This document shows, in pieces, positions 8,778 to 16,793 of a DNA stretch of 37,979 nt. Position 1 is the stretch's first letter, and each line of letters begins with the position of its first letter. The notes beneath the pieces are model-generated. The model saw only the letters and a program-made list of their open reading frames with translations. It was not told the DNA's origin and made no database searches. Position numbers and translations under genes: made by a program. Location of the stretch: assembly GCA_018715495.1 (NCBI GenBank), contig DVLO01000042.1:1-37979 (forward strand), given 5' to 3'. This DNA comes from Candidatus Limihabitans stercoravium. GTDB lineage: Bacteria; Bacillota; Clostridia; Christensenellales; CAG-314.

Positions 8778-9188
8778 ATGGCGAAGATCAGTTCTAAGAA
8801 AAAGGTACAGTTCTGGGGAACAGGTAGAAGAAAGAAGTCCATCGCTCGTGTAAGAATTATCCCCAACGGCAATGGCAACATCACAATCAACAAGAGAGAC
8901 ATCGACCAATACTTCGGTTTGGATACATTGAAATACATCGTTCGTCAACCTCTCAACGAAACAGGTACTCTTGCTAAGTACGACGTTGTAGTAAACGTAA
9001 ACGGTGGCGGTTACACAGGTCAAGCCGGTGCAATCAGACACGGTATTTCAAGAGCATTGGTAGTTGCAGGTGAAGACAAGGCAATCTTGAAGAAGGCCGG
9101 TTTCCTCACTCGTGACCCAAGAATGAAGGAAAGAAAGAAGTACGGCTTGAAGAAGGCTCGTAAAGCTCCTCAATTCTCCAAGAGATAA
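8778..9188 (+). CDS. rpsI: 30S ribosomal protein S9
   Basis: S9 is a small-subunit protein whose C-terminal tail reaches the P-site tRNA. The product has 136 residues, a few more than usual because of an N-terminal extension ([12 protein letters not shown]). The family motifs [14 protein letters not shown] and [19 protein letters not shown] are present. The tail ends in the expected basic [12 protein letters not shown]. It is cotranscribed with rplM and followed at once by a strong terminator. Confidence 0.97.
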   Translation: MAKISSKKKVQFWGTGRRKKSIARVRIIPNGNGNITINKRDIDQYFGLDTLKYIVRQPLNETGTLAKYDVVVNVNGGGYTGQAGAIRHGISRALVVAGEDKAILKKAGFLTRDPRMKERKKYGLKKARKAPQFSKR

Positions 9189-9209
9189 TCTTTCAATTAC
9201 AGATTATTC

Positions 9210-9243
9210 AAAAGCGTTGTGCATTTTCGCACAACGCTTTTTT
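9210..9243 (+). terminator. Terminator of rplM-rpsI
   Basis: A perfect 13-bp stem (AAAAGCGTTGTGC with GCACAACGCTTTT) closes ATTTTC and continues into a run of T. It closes the ribosomal protein operon. Confidence 0.95.
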
Positions 9244-9310
9244 CTTGTGTTGAAACGGTACAATTTGTCAACAATTGTTGTGAGTCAATCACACATCGGC
9301 GGTTTTGATG

Positions 9311-9339
9311 TGGACAAATGAATTTCAACAGTGTAATAT
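9311..9339 (+). promoter_or_regulatory. Possible promoter of the thioredoxin reductase gene
   Basis: TGGACA (9311-9316) and TAATAT (9334-9339) are spaced by 17 bases. The match is moderate, but the site lies between a terminator and an AAGGGGG ribosome site at 9357-9363. Confidence 0.45.
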
Positions 9340-9372
9340 GTAAATATAAAAGCTCACAAGGGGGTAAAACTC

Positions 9373-10281
9373 ATGATGAAAATGGCAATTATCGGTGGCG
9401 GTGTTGCAGGACTGTCCGCAGCAATTTACGCATTGCGTGCCAATGCCGATGTAACAATATTCGAACAGTACGGACTGGGTGGCTTGACTGCCAGTCTTGA
9501 CAAAATTGAAAACTACCCGTCCTACACATCAATCGAAGGATGGCAACTTGCCGACAGCATGGCAAATCAGGCACAGGCTCTTGGTCTCAAGGTCATCTAC
9601 GAACAGGTGGTTGACATCAAAAAAAACGACAACGGCTTTGACATAATCACCTCCGAAAACACATACAATTTCTTATCGGTAACAATTGCAACGGGTACCA
9701 AACACAACAAGTTGGGTATCGAAGGCGATTACGTAGGCAGGGGTGTGAGTTACTGTGCAACATGCGACGGCAATTTCTACCGCAACCGTCCGGTGACAGT
9801 GGCAGGCAACGGCAACAATGCCGTCAACGAAGCGTTGTATCTGTCCAATCTGGCGTCAACGGTGTACGTCATCAATCCTTCCGACACATTCAACGCTGAC
9901 CAAGTACTTGTGGACAGATTACTGTCGGCGGAAAACGTCAAGGTGTACTACAACAGCAGCGTCACTTCACTGCACGGCGAAGAAAAGTTGTCAAGTATTG
10001 TAGTGTTGGGAGAGCACGGCAAGGAAGAAATTGCAACAGACGCACTGTTTGTTGCGGTGGGATCTCAGCCGTCAATTGACTTCCTGCGCAGTCTTTCGCC
10101 TGAAAAGGACAAGGCATTCATTAAGGCTGACGAACACATGCAGACTTCCATTGAAGGGCTGTTTGTGTGCGGTGACGTTTCCAACGGTCCGTTGAAACAG
10201 ATTGTCACTGCTTGTGCGGACGGTGCTAAGGCAGGTCACTACGCAGCGGCTTATTGCAGAAAAATTGCCAAGAAAAAGTAA
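9373..10281 (+). CDS. Thioredoxin reductase-like flavoprotein, probably ferredoxin- rather than NADPH-dependent
   Basis: This FAD protein should reduce thioredoxin through a redox-active Cys pair. The product has 302 residues. The FAD motif GGGVAGLSAA is at about residues 8-17, the active site CATCDG near residue 131, and a C-terminal FAD motif in CGDVSNGPLKQIV. The second nucleotide site is altered. It reads AGNGNNAVNEALYL where NADPH enzymes have GGGDSA, and VINPSDTFNAD where they have HRRxxxR. Clostridial ferredoxin-dependent flavin thioredoxin reductases are known to lack both motifs, so I infer this type. A ferredoxin reducer, pyruvate:ferredoxin oxidoreductase, is encoded in the same window. 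The start ATGATG at 9373 follows AAGGGGG. glmM follows after 35 bases, probably on the same mRNA. Confidence 0.85.
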   Translation: MMKMAIIGGGVAGLSAAIYALRANADVTIFEQYGLGGLTASLDKIENYPSYTSIEGWQLADSMANQAQALGLKVIYEQVVDIKKNDNGFDIITSENTYNFLSVTIATGTKHNKLGIEGDYVGRGVSYCATCDGNFYRNRPVTVAGNGNNAVNEALYLSNLASTVYVINPSDTFNADQVLVDRLLSAENVKVYYNSSVTSLHGEEKLSSIVVLGEHGKEEIATDALFVAVGSQPSIDFLRSLSPEKDKAFIKADEHMQTSIEGLFVCGDVSNGPLKQIVTACADGAKAGHYAAAYCRKIAKKK

Positions 10282-10316
10282 AAGATTGTTACCGAAATAT
10301 TCATTTGGAGTTGTAT

Positions 10317-11600
10317 ATGAATTTTTTCGGTACAGACGGTATCAGAGGAACTTACGGCAGTACCATTACAGACGGTACTGCCTTTTTGCTTGGCAAGAGT
10401 CTTGCATTGAAGGGCGGAGACAATCCCATTGTGCTGATAGGCAGAGATACCAGACTATCGGGGGAAAGTCTGTTCAACGCATTGGCATTGGGTGTGTACA
10501 GCGGCGGGGGTACGGTAGTCAATCTTGGCGTGCTGCCCACCAATTCGGTAGGACATTTTGTAAGAAAACTGGGCGGTGACTACGGTGTCATGATCAGTGC
10601 CAGTCACAATCCACCGGGCGACAACGGACTTAAGGTGTTTGACAAGTACGGAGTCAAGTTGTGTCAGTCCAAACAAGCGGTGTTGTCTGACCTGATGAAC
10701 AGTCTCATGCACATTGTTCCCAACGGTAAGGTTTACGAACCTGTGTTTTACGACATCGACAACATGTATTGCAGGGACATCTGTAACACAGTCAATGTTG
10801 ACTTGTCCGGTATGCGTATTGCAATTGACTGTTGCTATGGTGCAAGTTTTTCCGTTGCTGAAAGAGTGTTCAGGATGTGTGGAGCGGAAGTGGTAGCGTA
10901 CTGCAACCGTAACAATGGTAAAGACATCAATGTCGGATGTGGTGCAACCAATACATCATTTCTGGAAGAAAAGCTAAAGAATTCCGACATTGAACTTGCA
11001 TTCGCATTCGACGGTGACTGTGACAGACTGGCTGTGCTTGAAAAGGGCAAGACGCTTGACAACAACACGGTATTCATTGCCATTGCAAGGTACATGAAAG
11101 AAGAAGGACTACTTCGTGGGGATTCTGTTGTCGGTACTGTAATGACAAACGGCGGTGTTGAAGATCAGTTGTCGCAGTACGGTATAGGCCTTGTTCGCAC
11201 AGCAGTCGGAGATATAAACATTTACAATGAGATGACTAAATTGTCACTCAATGTGGGCGGTGAGGACAGCGGACACTATCTACTGTCCGACTACGCAACA
11301 AGCAGTGACGCATTGATTACGGCACTTTTGGTGTGCAAGATATGGCGTGCTAAGGGAAGTATAGAAAAGTACGGACACTACACGCCACATCCCAGTGTGA
11401 AGTGCAATATCACAGTTACCGATGACAACCGCCTGCTTGCCACTCAGTCGCTTGACACCATCCGAAACAGGGTAGCGTCGCTGTGTAACTGTCGTATCGT
11501 ACTGAGAAAAAGCGGAACAGAAGACGTCATCAGGGCATATGCCGAAGGACAGCAATGTGAAAAAGCTCTTGAAATGATAAAGGCAACTTTGTGCAATTGA
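10317..11600 (+). CDS. glmM: Phosphoglucosamine mutase
   Basis: GlmM converts glucosamine-6-phosphate to glucosamine-1-phosphate for peptidoglycan precursors. I choose ATG 10317 (MNFFGTDGIRGTYG), preceded by TTGGAG, because this N-terminus is the family signature. The product has 427 residues, about 20 short of typical. The phosphoserine motif SASHNPPGDNG has its Ser near residue 96. The Mg2+ site DGDCDRLA lies near residue 232 and the phosphate-binding loop RKSGTEDVIRAYAEG near residue 397. All catalytic motifs are present, so the short length probably reflects trimmed loops. Confidence 0.94.
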   Translation: MNFFGTDGIRGTYGSTITDGTAFLLGKSLALKGGDNPIVLIGRDTRLSGESLFNALALGVYSGGGTVVNLGVLPTNSVGHFVRKLGGDYGVMISASHNPPGDNGLKVFDKYGVKLCQSKQAVLSDLMNSLMHIVPNGKVYEPVFYDIDNMYCRDICNTVNVDLSGMRIAIDCCYGASFSVAERVFRMCGAEVVAYCNRNNGKDINVGCGATNTSFLEEKLKNSDIELAFAFDGDCDRLAVLEKGKTLDNNTVFIAIARYMKEEGLLRGDSVVGTVMTNGGVEDQLSQYGIGLVRTAVGDINIYNEMTKLSLNVGGEDSGHYLLSDYATSSDALITALLVCKIWRAKGSIEKYGHYTPHPSVKCNITVTDDNRLLATQSLDTIRNRVASLCNCRIVLRKSGTEDVIRAYAEGQQCEKALEMIKATLCN

Positions 11601-11709
11601 TGACTTGATTTTCATGCCACGTACACTTAAAAAGCGACATTTTCCAGGCTTTAAAAAAAGTAAATTGCAATAAAACAATTGAAAAAAAAGCTGTTTTTTG
11701 TGCGTTGCA

Positions 11710-11738
11710 TTGACTTAAAATTGCCGTTGTGATACAAT
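11710..11738 (+). promoter_or_regulatory. Promoter of the cation efflux gene
   Basis: TTGACT (11710-11715) and TACAAT (11733-11738) are spaced by 17 bases, 48 bases before the start codon. Confidence 0.8.
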
Positions 11739-11786
11739 ATGTCAATGTAGTTAAAAACTGCATATATTGTTCAGAGGCGATTTATT

Positions 11787-12953
11787 ATGACAAATCTTCT
11801 TGTCAAACTTTTTGTTAAAAACAGCTGTAATACGACAGACCCGAAGGTACGTGAGAATTACGGTAAACTGGCAAGCATTGTGTGTATTGTACTCAACATG
11901 CTGCTGTCGGTTGGTAAGATTGCAGTGGGTATGTTGTTCGGGGCAATTTCCGTAACAGCCGACGGTTTCAACAACCTGACAGACTGCGGTAGTAACATTG
12001 TATCTCTTGTCAGTTTCAAGGTGGCTGGCAAACCTGCCGACAAGGAACATCCCTACGGACATCAACGTGTGGAATACATTTCCGCAATGATTGTTGCTTT
12101 CATCGTATTGATGTTGGCAATTGAACTTGCTAAGGAATCTTTCGACAAGATTTTAAATCCTACTCCGTCGGAAATTTCCTACATCATGCTTGCAGTATTG
12201 GGTGTATCGGTACTTGTAAAGCTGTGGATGTTTGTGTTCAACAGGAAACTGGGCAACAGGGTTAATTCCGATGTGTTGAAGGCTACTGCAACGGACAGCA
12301 TTACGGACGTCATTGCTACAACGGCAGTTGCCATTGCAAGCGTTGTAAGTTACTTTGTCAACTTCAATCTTGACGGTTTCATGGGTATTGCCGTTGCAAT
12401 TGTAATTGCCATTGCAGGTATCGGAATTTTAAAGGACACAATGAGTAAGTTGTTGGGGCAAGCACCCGACAAACAGCTTGTCGACAGTATTCAGGCACGA
12501 ATCATGGCATTTGAAGGCGTACTTGGAATACATGACCTCACTGTCCACAACTACGGACCGCAGAAATACTACGCAAGCGTACACGTTGAAGTGGATGCTT
12601 CCGTTCCAGCCATGGAAAGTCACGATCTCATGGACAGAATTGAACGTGATTTTTTAAACAACACCGACATCATTCTGACAATTCACCAGGATCCAATCAT
12701 TACCGATGATCCGCAAGTTACCTTGTGGAAAGAAAAGGTGACGGAAATTGTCAAGTCCATTGACGACAGATTCGCAATACACGATTTCAGAGCCGTCAAG
12801 GGTGTTACACACACCAATCTGATTTTCGATGTGGCAATTCCATTTGATTGTCAGATGTCGGAAGTGGAGATTTCAGCGGAAATTTCCCGTCTTGTTTCGG
12901 AATTTGATGAAAAATTGTACGTTGTGGCTACTGTAGAGAAACAAATAAGCTGA
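11787..12953 (+). CDS. Cation diffusion facilitator (CDF) family transporter
   Basis: CDF proteins export divalent metals such as Zn2+, Mn2+ or Fe2+ in exchange for protons. The product has 388 residues. About six membrane segments span residues 28-205. The metal-site helix reads TADGFNNLTDCGSN (Asp residues four apart), and HPYGHQRVEYISAM follows. A cytoplasmic domain with the CDF dimer fold runs from about residue 230. The protein is longer than the simplest CDFs because of an extra C-terminal segment from about residue 310, which resembles a second ferredoxin-like domain. The metal specificity cannot be told from the sequence. The gene is monocistronic, between its own promoter and terminator. 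Confidence 0.92.
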   Translation: MTNLLVKLFVKNSCNTTDPKVRENYGKLASIVCIVLNMLLSVGKIAVGMLFGAISVTADGFNNLTDCGSNIVSLVSFKVAGKPADKEHPYGHQRVEYISAMIVAFIVLMLAIELAKESFDKILNPTPSEISYIMLAVLGVSVLVKLWMFVFNRKLGNRVNSDVLKATATDSITDVIATTAVAIASVVSYFVNFNLDGFMGIAVAIVIAIAGIGILKDTMSKLLGQAPDKQLVDSIQARIMAFEGVLGIHDLTVHNYGPQKYYASVHVEVDASVPAMESHDLMDRIERDFLNNTDIILTIHQDPIITDDPQVTLWKEKVTEIVKSIDDRFAIHDFRAVKGVTHTNLIFDVAIPFDCQMSEVEISAEISRLVSEFDEKLYVVATVEKQIS

Positions 12954-12958
12954 TTTTT

Positions 12959-12990
12959 AAGCAACTCCTTAAATGGGGTTGCTTTTGTTT
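12959..12990 (+). terminator. Terminator of the cation efflux gene
   Basis: AAGCAACTCC pairs with GGGGTTGCTT (one G-U pair) around TTAAAT and is followed by TTGTTTT, starting 5 bases after the stop codon. Confidence 0.85.
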
Positions 12991-13074
12991 TGCTATCAAT
13001 GTGGTAGACTTTTTCGGTAAAATACTTGTAAAAAGGTTTTTCCGGTCCATGTTTACACAATGCCATATTTTGTG

Positions 13075-13119
13075 TACTGTATTTAGCAGCATTTTGTGTC
13101 AAATTTTATAAATACAGTA
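13075..13119. repeat. Perfect 11-bp inverted repeat in the thyA upstream gap
   Basis: TACTGTATTTA (13075-13085) and TAAATACAGTA (13109-13119) are perfect inverted copies separated by 23 bases. They lie in the roughly 290-base AT-rich gap before thyA, about 105 bases upstream of its -35 box. The gap holds no open frame. The repeat could be an operator pair or a hairpin. No binding protein can be assigned. Confidence 0.5.
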
Positions 13120-13223
13120 AAACTGAGTAAAGTATTTTGTCACAAAAATTTAAGACTAAATTTTTCTTATTAAAAAGCTGATAATTTGTAAAATTTATAT
13201 CTGTAAGCTAGCAGATTTTTGGT

Positions 13224-13252
13224 TTGACTTAAGTGTAAAAATTTGTTAAAAT
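13224..13252 (+). promoter_or_regulatory. Promoter of thyA-folA
   Basis: TTGACT (13224-13229) and TAAAAT (13247-13252) are spaced by 17 bases, with TGT just before the -10 as in extended -10 promoters. Confidence 0.82.
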
Positions 13253-13279
13253 ATATCGACAGAACCAAGGAGAAATACT

Positions 13280-14110
13280 ATGAGCAAGGCAGACAGCATA
13301 TTTATTTCTAACATCAAGGATATTCTGGACAACGGATTTTCTGACAAAGACCTCAACGTGCGTCCCAAGTGGCTTGACGGCACCCCTGCGCACACTGTAA
13401 AGAAGTTCTGTATTGTCAACAGATACAATCTTGCTGAGGAATTTCCCATCATCACATTGCGTCGTACTGCATTCAAGTCGTGTATCGACGAACTGTTGTG
13501 GATCTGGCAGAAGAAGAGCAACAACATTCACGACCTCAACAGTCACATCTGGGACAGTTGGGCGGATGAAACGGGCAGCATAGGCAAGGCTTACGGCTAC
13601 CAATTGGGTGTCAAGCACAAGTACAAGGAAGGCATGTTTGATCAGGTTGACAGAGTGCTGTACGATCTTAAACACAACAAGCAGAGCCGTCGTATTTTGA
13701 CAAACATATACGTTCACGCCGATTTGTCGGAAATGAACCTGTATCCCTGTGCTTACAGTGTCACATTCAATGTCACGGGCAACAAGCTCAATGCCATTCT
13801 CAATCAGCGTTCCAACGACATGGCGGTTGCCAACAATTGGAATGTTGTACAGTATGCAGTGCTTGTGCACATGCTTGCGCAGGTTTCCGATCTTGAAGTG
13901 GGCGAACTGGTGCACGTTATTGCCGACGCACACATCTACGACAGACACATTCCGGTAGTGGAAAAGATGATTTCCAACCCAAGTTATCCTGCACCCAAAT
14001 TTGTAATGAATCCGGATGTCAAGGATTTTTACAGTTTTACGGTAGATGATTTCAAGTTGGAAGACTACCGGTTTACACCCTTTACAGACAAGCTGGAGGT
14101 GGCAGTGTAA
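13280..14110 (+). CDS. thyA: Thymidylate synthase
   Basis: ThyA methylates dUMP to dTMP using methylenetetrahydrofolate and leaves dihydrofolate. The product has 276 residues. The nucleophile Cys lies near residue 157 in LYPCAYSVTFNV, where many ThyA proteins have PPCH. The nucleotide-binding QRSNDMAVANNWNV follows, matching QRSxD in the family. HVIADAHIYDRHI near the C-terminus is the conserved dUMP-contact region. AAGGAG precedes the ATG. The stop codon overlaps the start of folA as TAATG, which makes sense because FolA recycles the dihydrofolate that ThyA produces. Confidence 0.94.
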   Translation: MSKADSIFISNIKDILDNGFSDKDLNVRPKWLDGTPAHTVKKFCIVNRYNLAEEFPIITLRRTAFKSCIDELLWIWQKKSNNIHDLNSHIWDSWADETGSIGKAYGYQLGVKHKYKEGMFDQVDRVLYDLKHNKQSRRILTNIYVHADLSEMNLYPCAYSVTFNVTGNKLNAILNQRSNDMAVANNWNVVQYAVLVHMLAQVSDLEVGELVHVIADAHIYDRHIPVVEKMISNPSYPAPKFVMNPDVKDFYSFTVDDFKLEDYRFTPFTDKLEVAV

Positions 14111-14604
14111 TGAAAGCTATTGTAGCAGCCGACAAATTTTGGGGAATAGGCAAGAACAACGACTTGTTGTTCAAGCTGCCTTTGGATATGAAACATTTTC
14201 GCAATCAGACTCTTGGAAAGGTAATTGTAATGGGTAAAAACACCTACGACAGTTTTCCGTCTGGTGCTTTGCCACGCCGTGTAAACGTAGTACTGGACAG
14301 TGGTGACATGCAGTACATTGACGCTAAAAAAGTTTCATCCATTGAAGAAATGATGCAATTTGTATCACAGTTTCCCACAGAGGATGTTTTTGTGGTGGGC
14401 GGGGCTTCCGTTTACAGACAACTGATAGACAGATGCGACAAGGCAATTGTCACCAAGGTTGATTGTGACGGAGGCGCTGAAGTATTTTTCCCCAATCTGG
14501 ATGAAATGCCAGACTGGAAGGTGGAAAGTATTGACGGGCCTTACGTTGACAACGGCATGACAATTTCCTTTTATACCTATTGTAAAACGCAGGCAAACGA
14601 TTGA
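14110..14604 (+). CDS. folA: Dihydrofolate reductase
   Basis: FolA reduces dihydrofolate to tetrahydrofolate with NADPH. The product has 164 residues, the normal bacterial length. The N-terminus MKAIVAADKFWGIGKNNDLL contains the mobile loop. The active-site acid is the Asp in LPLDMKHFRNQT (near residue 29). GKVIVMGKNTYDSFP and VVGGASVYRQL form the NADPH site. Translation is coupled to thyA by a one-base overlap. The TGA stop lies in the loop of a small hairpin. Confidence 0.95.
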   Translation: MKAIVAADKFWGIGKNNDLLFKLPLDMKHFRNQTLGKVIVMGKNTYDSFPSGALPRRVNVVLDSGDMQYIDAKKVSSIEEMMQFVSQFPTEDVFVVGGASVYRQLIDRCDKAIVTKVDCDGGAEVFFPNLDEMPDWKVESIDGPYVDNGMTISFYTYCKTQAND

Positions 14605-14615
14605 GTTTGCCTTTT
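14591..14615 (+). terminator. Short terminator-like hairpin over the folA stop codon
   Basis: AGGCAAAC (14591-14598) pairs perfectly with GTTTGCCT (14605-14612) and four T follow. The folA stop codon is in the loop. Termination is probably partial, so the exporter gene downstream may be partly cotranscribed. Confidence 0.55.
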
Positions 14616-14673
14616 ACCATGCGCAATCATGAGTCACTGTGAGTGTGCAGAAAACAAGTGACAAGGAGATAAA

Positions 14674-16140
14674 ATGACAGAAGAAATCAGTACAGAAGAA
14701 ATCAAGACAGAGCAACTTAGCAGCGATAAGATGCGCAGCAAACCGGTAGGCAAGTTGTTGACGGAAATGGCACTGCCTGCAATCATTTCTATGTTTGTAC
14801 AGGCTTTGTACAACATTGTAGACTCTATCTTTGTTGCAAATATTACTAGCAGTATATTTTCCCCTGATTACGCAGGTACAGTCAAGCAGCTGGGCGATGA
14901 CTCATTCATTGCGGTAAGTATCGTGTTCCCAATGACCATGGTAGTAATTGCACTTGCGCTTGCAATAGCAATTGGCGTCAACGCCTACATTGCACGTAAA
15001 CTTGGTGAAGGAAATGTCGAAAAAGCCAATCGTGCTGCACAGACAGCCATTGTAATGGTGTTTATTGTATGGGCAATCCTTGCAATACTTGCATTTACAA
15101 TTGTTGATCCGTTTGTAAGAGCGTTTATAACTACCGACAACGTTACATCGGTTGATTACGTTGTAGAACAGGCAAATCTTTATCTGACAATGTACATGGC
15201 AGGTAGTCTTGGATGTCTTTTCGCAATGACAGGCGAACGCATACTTCAGGCAACAGGAAACATGAAGGTTTCCATGTGCAGTCAGATCATCGGTGCCGTT
15301 GTCAACATCATTTTGGACGCAGTGTTCATTCTGGTGTTCAAGTGGGGTGTGTTCGGAGCAATTCTTGCAACCCTTATAGGTCAGTGGTGCAGCGCCGGAT
15401 TTGTATTGTGCAACTTCCTGTTTAAGAAAAACGACGTTTCTATTTCCTTTAAAGGATTTAAATTTGAAAAAAGCTACTTTAACAACATTGCCAAGGTAGG
15501 TTTGCCGGTATTTGTAATGAACGCAATGAGTTCGTTTATCACAATTATCCTGAACGTAATCCTGAAACAGTACCCAAGCGGAATTTTCGTGTTGTCCGCT
15601 TACTTCAAGGTTCAGTCCTTCATCTTCATGCCCATTTTCGGTTTGATGCAAGGAGCAATGCCCATCATGAGTTACAACTACGGTGCAAATCTTCGTCAAA
15701 GATTTAAACGTACCTTCCAGCTTGTAATTTACGTTTCGCTTGCTATAATGGTGGTAGGTACAGTGCTTTTCCAGGTAATCCCTTACCACATCATGGGAAT
15801 TCTGACAAGTACTGAAGCTACAATCAAGGACGGTGCATTTGCTTTCCGTATCATCAGCTTGTCCTTTATTCCTGCGGCATTTTCTATTGTGCTCATCAAC
15901 ATGTTGCAATCCATCAATAAGCCCATCACGAGTCTGTTGATGTCACTGTGCCGTCAGTTGATCATATTGTTGCCCGCAGCGTTTTTACTGGATCATCTTT
16001 TCGGTCTTGAAGGAATCTGGTTCAGTTATCCTGTTGCAGAAGTTCTGTCTGTTGTAATATTCATTCCCTTTGTTATAAAGGATTACCGTAAACAATTTGA
16101 ACGTAAACAATTGCAGTACGAACAGGGATTACTCAAGTAG
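14674..16140 (+). CDS. MATE family multidrug or metabolite exporter
   Basis: MATE proteins are 12-segment antiporters that export drugs or metabolites using Na+ or H+ gradients. The product has 488 residues. An acidic N-terminal tail (about 25 residues) precedes KPVGKLLTEMALPAIISMFV, a usual MATE start. Two bundles of six hydrophobic segments follow. MTGERILQATGN and FGLMQGAMPIMSYNYGA are family motifs from the two halves. AAGGAG precedes the ATG. A GTCACT/AGTGAC inverted repeat (14633-14662) ends exactly at this ribosome site and could affect initiation. The substrate is unknown. The broken nitroreductase follows after 10 bases. Confidence 0.92.
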   Translation: MTEEISTEEIKTEQLSSDKMRSKPVGKLLTEMALPAIISMFVQALYNIVDSIFVANITSSIFSPDYAGTVKQLGDDSFIAVSIVFPMTMVVIALALAIAIGVNAYIARKLGEGNVEKANRAAQTAIVMVFIVWAILAILAFTIVDPFVRAFITTDNVTSVDYVVEQANLYLTMYMAGSLGCLFAMTGERILQATGNMKVSMCSQIIGAVVNIILDAVFILVFKWGVFGAILATLIGQWCSAGFVLCNFLFKKNDVSISFKGFKFEKSYFNNIAKVGLPVFVMNAMSSFITIILNVILKQYPSGIFVLSAYFKVQSFIFMPIFGLMQGAMPIMSYNYGANLRQRFKRTFQLVIYVSLAIMVVGTVLFQVIPYHIMGILTSTEATIKDGAFAFRIISLSFIPAAFSIVLINMLQSINKPITSLLMSLCRQLIILLPAAFLLDHLFGLEGIWFSYPVAEVLSVVIFIPFVIKDYRKQFERKQLQYEQGLLK

Positions 16141-16150
16141 GAGGTCATTT

Positions 16151-16672
16151 ATGAAAATATTTTCTTTAAGACAAAGTTGCCGAAATTACGATGGCGGCAG
16201 AGAGGTAGAACAAAGCAAACTCAATGCAGTGCTTGAGGCAGGAATACTTGCCCCTTCTGCTAAAAACTTTCAGCCATGGAACTTTTACGTTTGCAGAGGA
16301 AACAGCGCCGAAAAGGTGCGCTAACATTGTCAACACGGCGGAGCTAATGCTTTCCTGGACAATTGCCCTGTGCTGATCGTGGTGACGTTGAGACAAAAAC
16401 CCGATTCCGGCGAAAGACCGCTCAACGTTACTAAACAAGATTTTCGTCCATTTGACGCAGGCATGGCAGTAGAACAGATGTGTCTTGAAGCAACCGATCA
16501 GGGACTGTCTACGTGCGTAATAGGTTGGCTGGACTGCACGGGAATTCAGCAGGAAATCGGCACTGACGAAGAAGTCAAGGTTGTTCTTGCACTGGGATAT
16601 GCCGCTTCCGATGATGTGATACGCCCAAAGAAAAGACGTTCTTTCGAAGAAGTGGTCAAGTTTCTCAATTGA
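16151..16672 (+). pseudogene. Nitroreductase family protein interrupted by one in-frame TAA codon
   Basis: The family uses FMN to reduce nitro compounds or quinones. An ATG at 16151 after AGGAGGT starts MKIFSLRQSCRNYDGG, where RQSCRNY matches the phosphate-binding start of the family. LAPSAKNFQPWNFYV, another family motif, follows. Codon 58 (16322-16324) is TAA. The same frame then continues without a shift (HCQHGGANAFLDNCPVLIVV) to TGA at 16670-16672. The total of 173 residues would be normal for a small nitroreductase. A CAA to TAA transition would explain it. A second start at ATG 16463 or GTG 16379 could give only a fragment. It is probably a recent nonsense mutation; a sequencing error or readthrough remains possible. 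Confidence 0.85.
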
Positions 16673-16691
16673 CAAAAATACTTAAACTTTT

Positions 16692-16723
16692 AAAAGCAAT
16701 CACAAGTGTGGTTGCTTTTTTTT
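16692..16723 (+). terminator. Terminator after the nitroreductase
   Basis: AAAAGCAATCAC pairs with GTGGTTGCTTTT (one G-U pair) around AAGT, followed by more T. It starts 20 bases after the nitroreductase stop. Confidence 0.9.
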
Positions 16724-16793
16724 GTGTTTCTGCTCAATTCTACACTGTGAAGCATCGTCATACAATACAGTATCACTATTGGGGGAAAATGTA

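Noticed and set aside
13075-13119. LexA (SOS) box, because of CTGT and ACAG
   Set aside because: The spacing between the half sites is far too long for a LexA dimer site, and Firmicutes LexA uses a different consensus.
14902-15909. Minus-strand frame of 335 codons opposite the MATE gene
   Set aside because: It is rich in His, Cys and Asn with no domain, while the plus-strand gene is clear.
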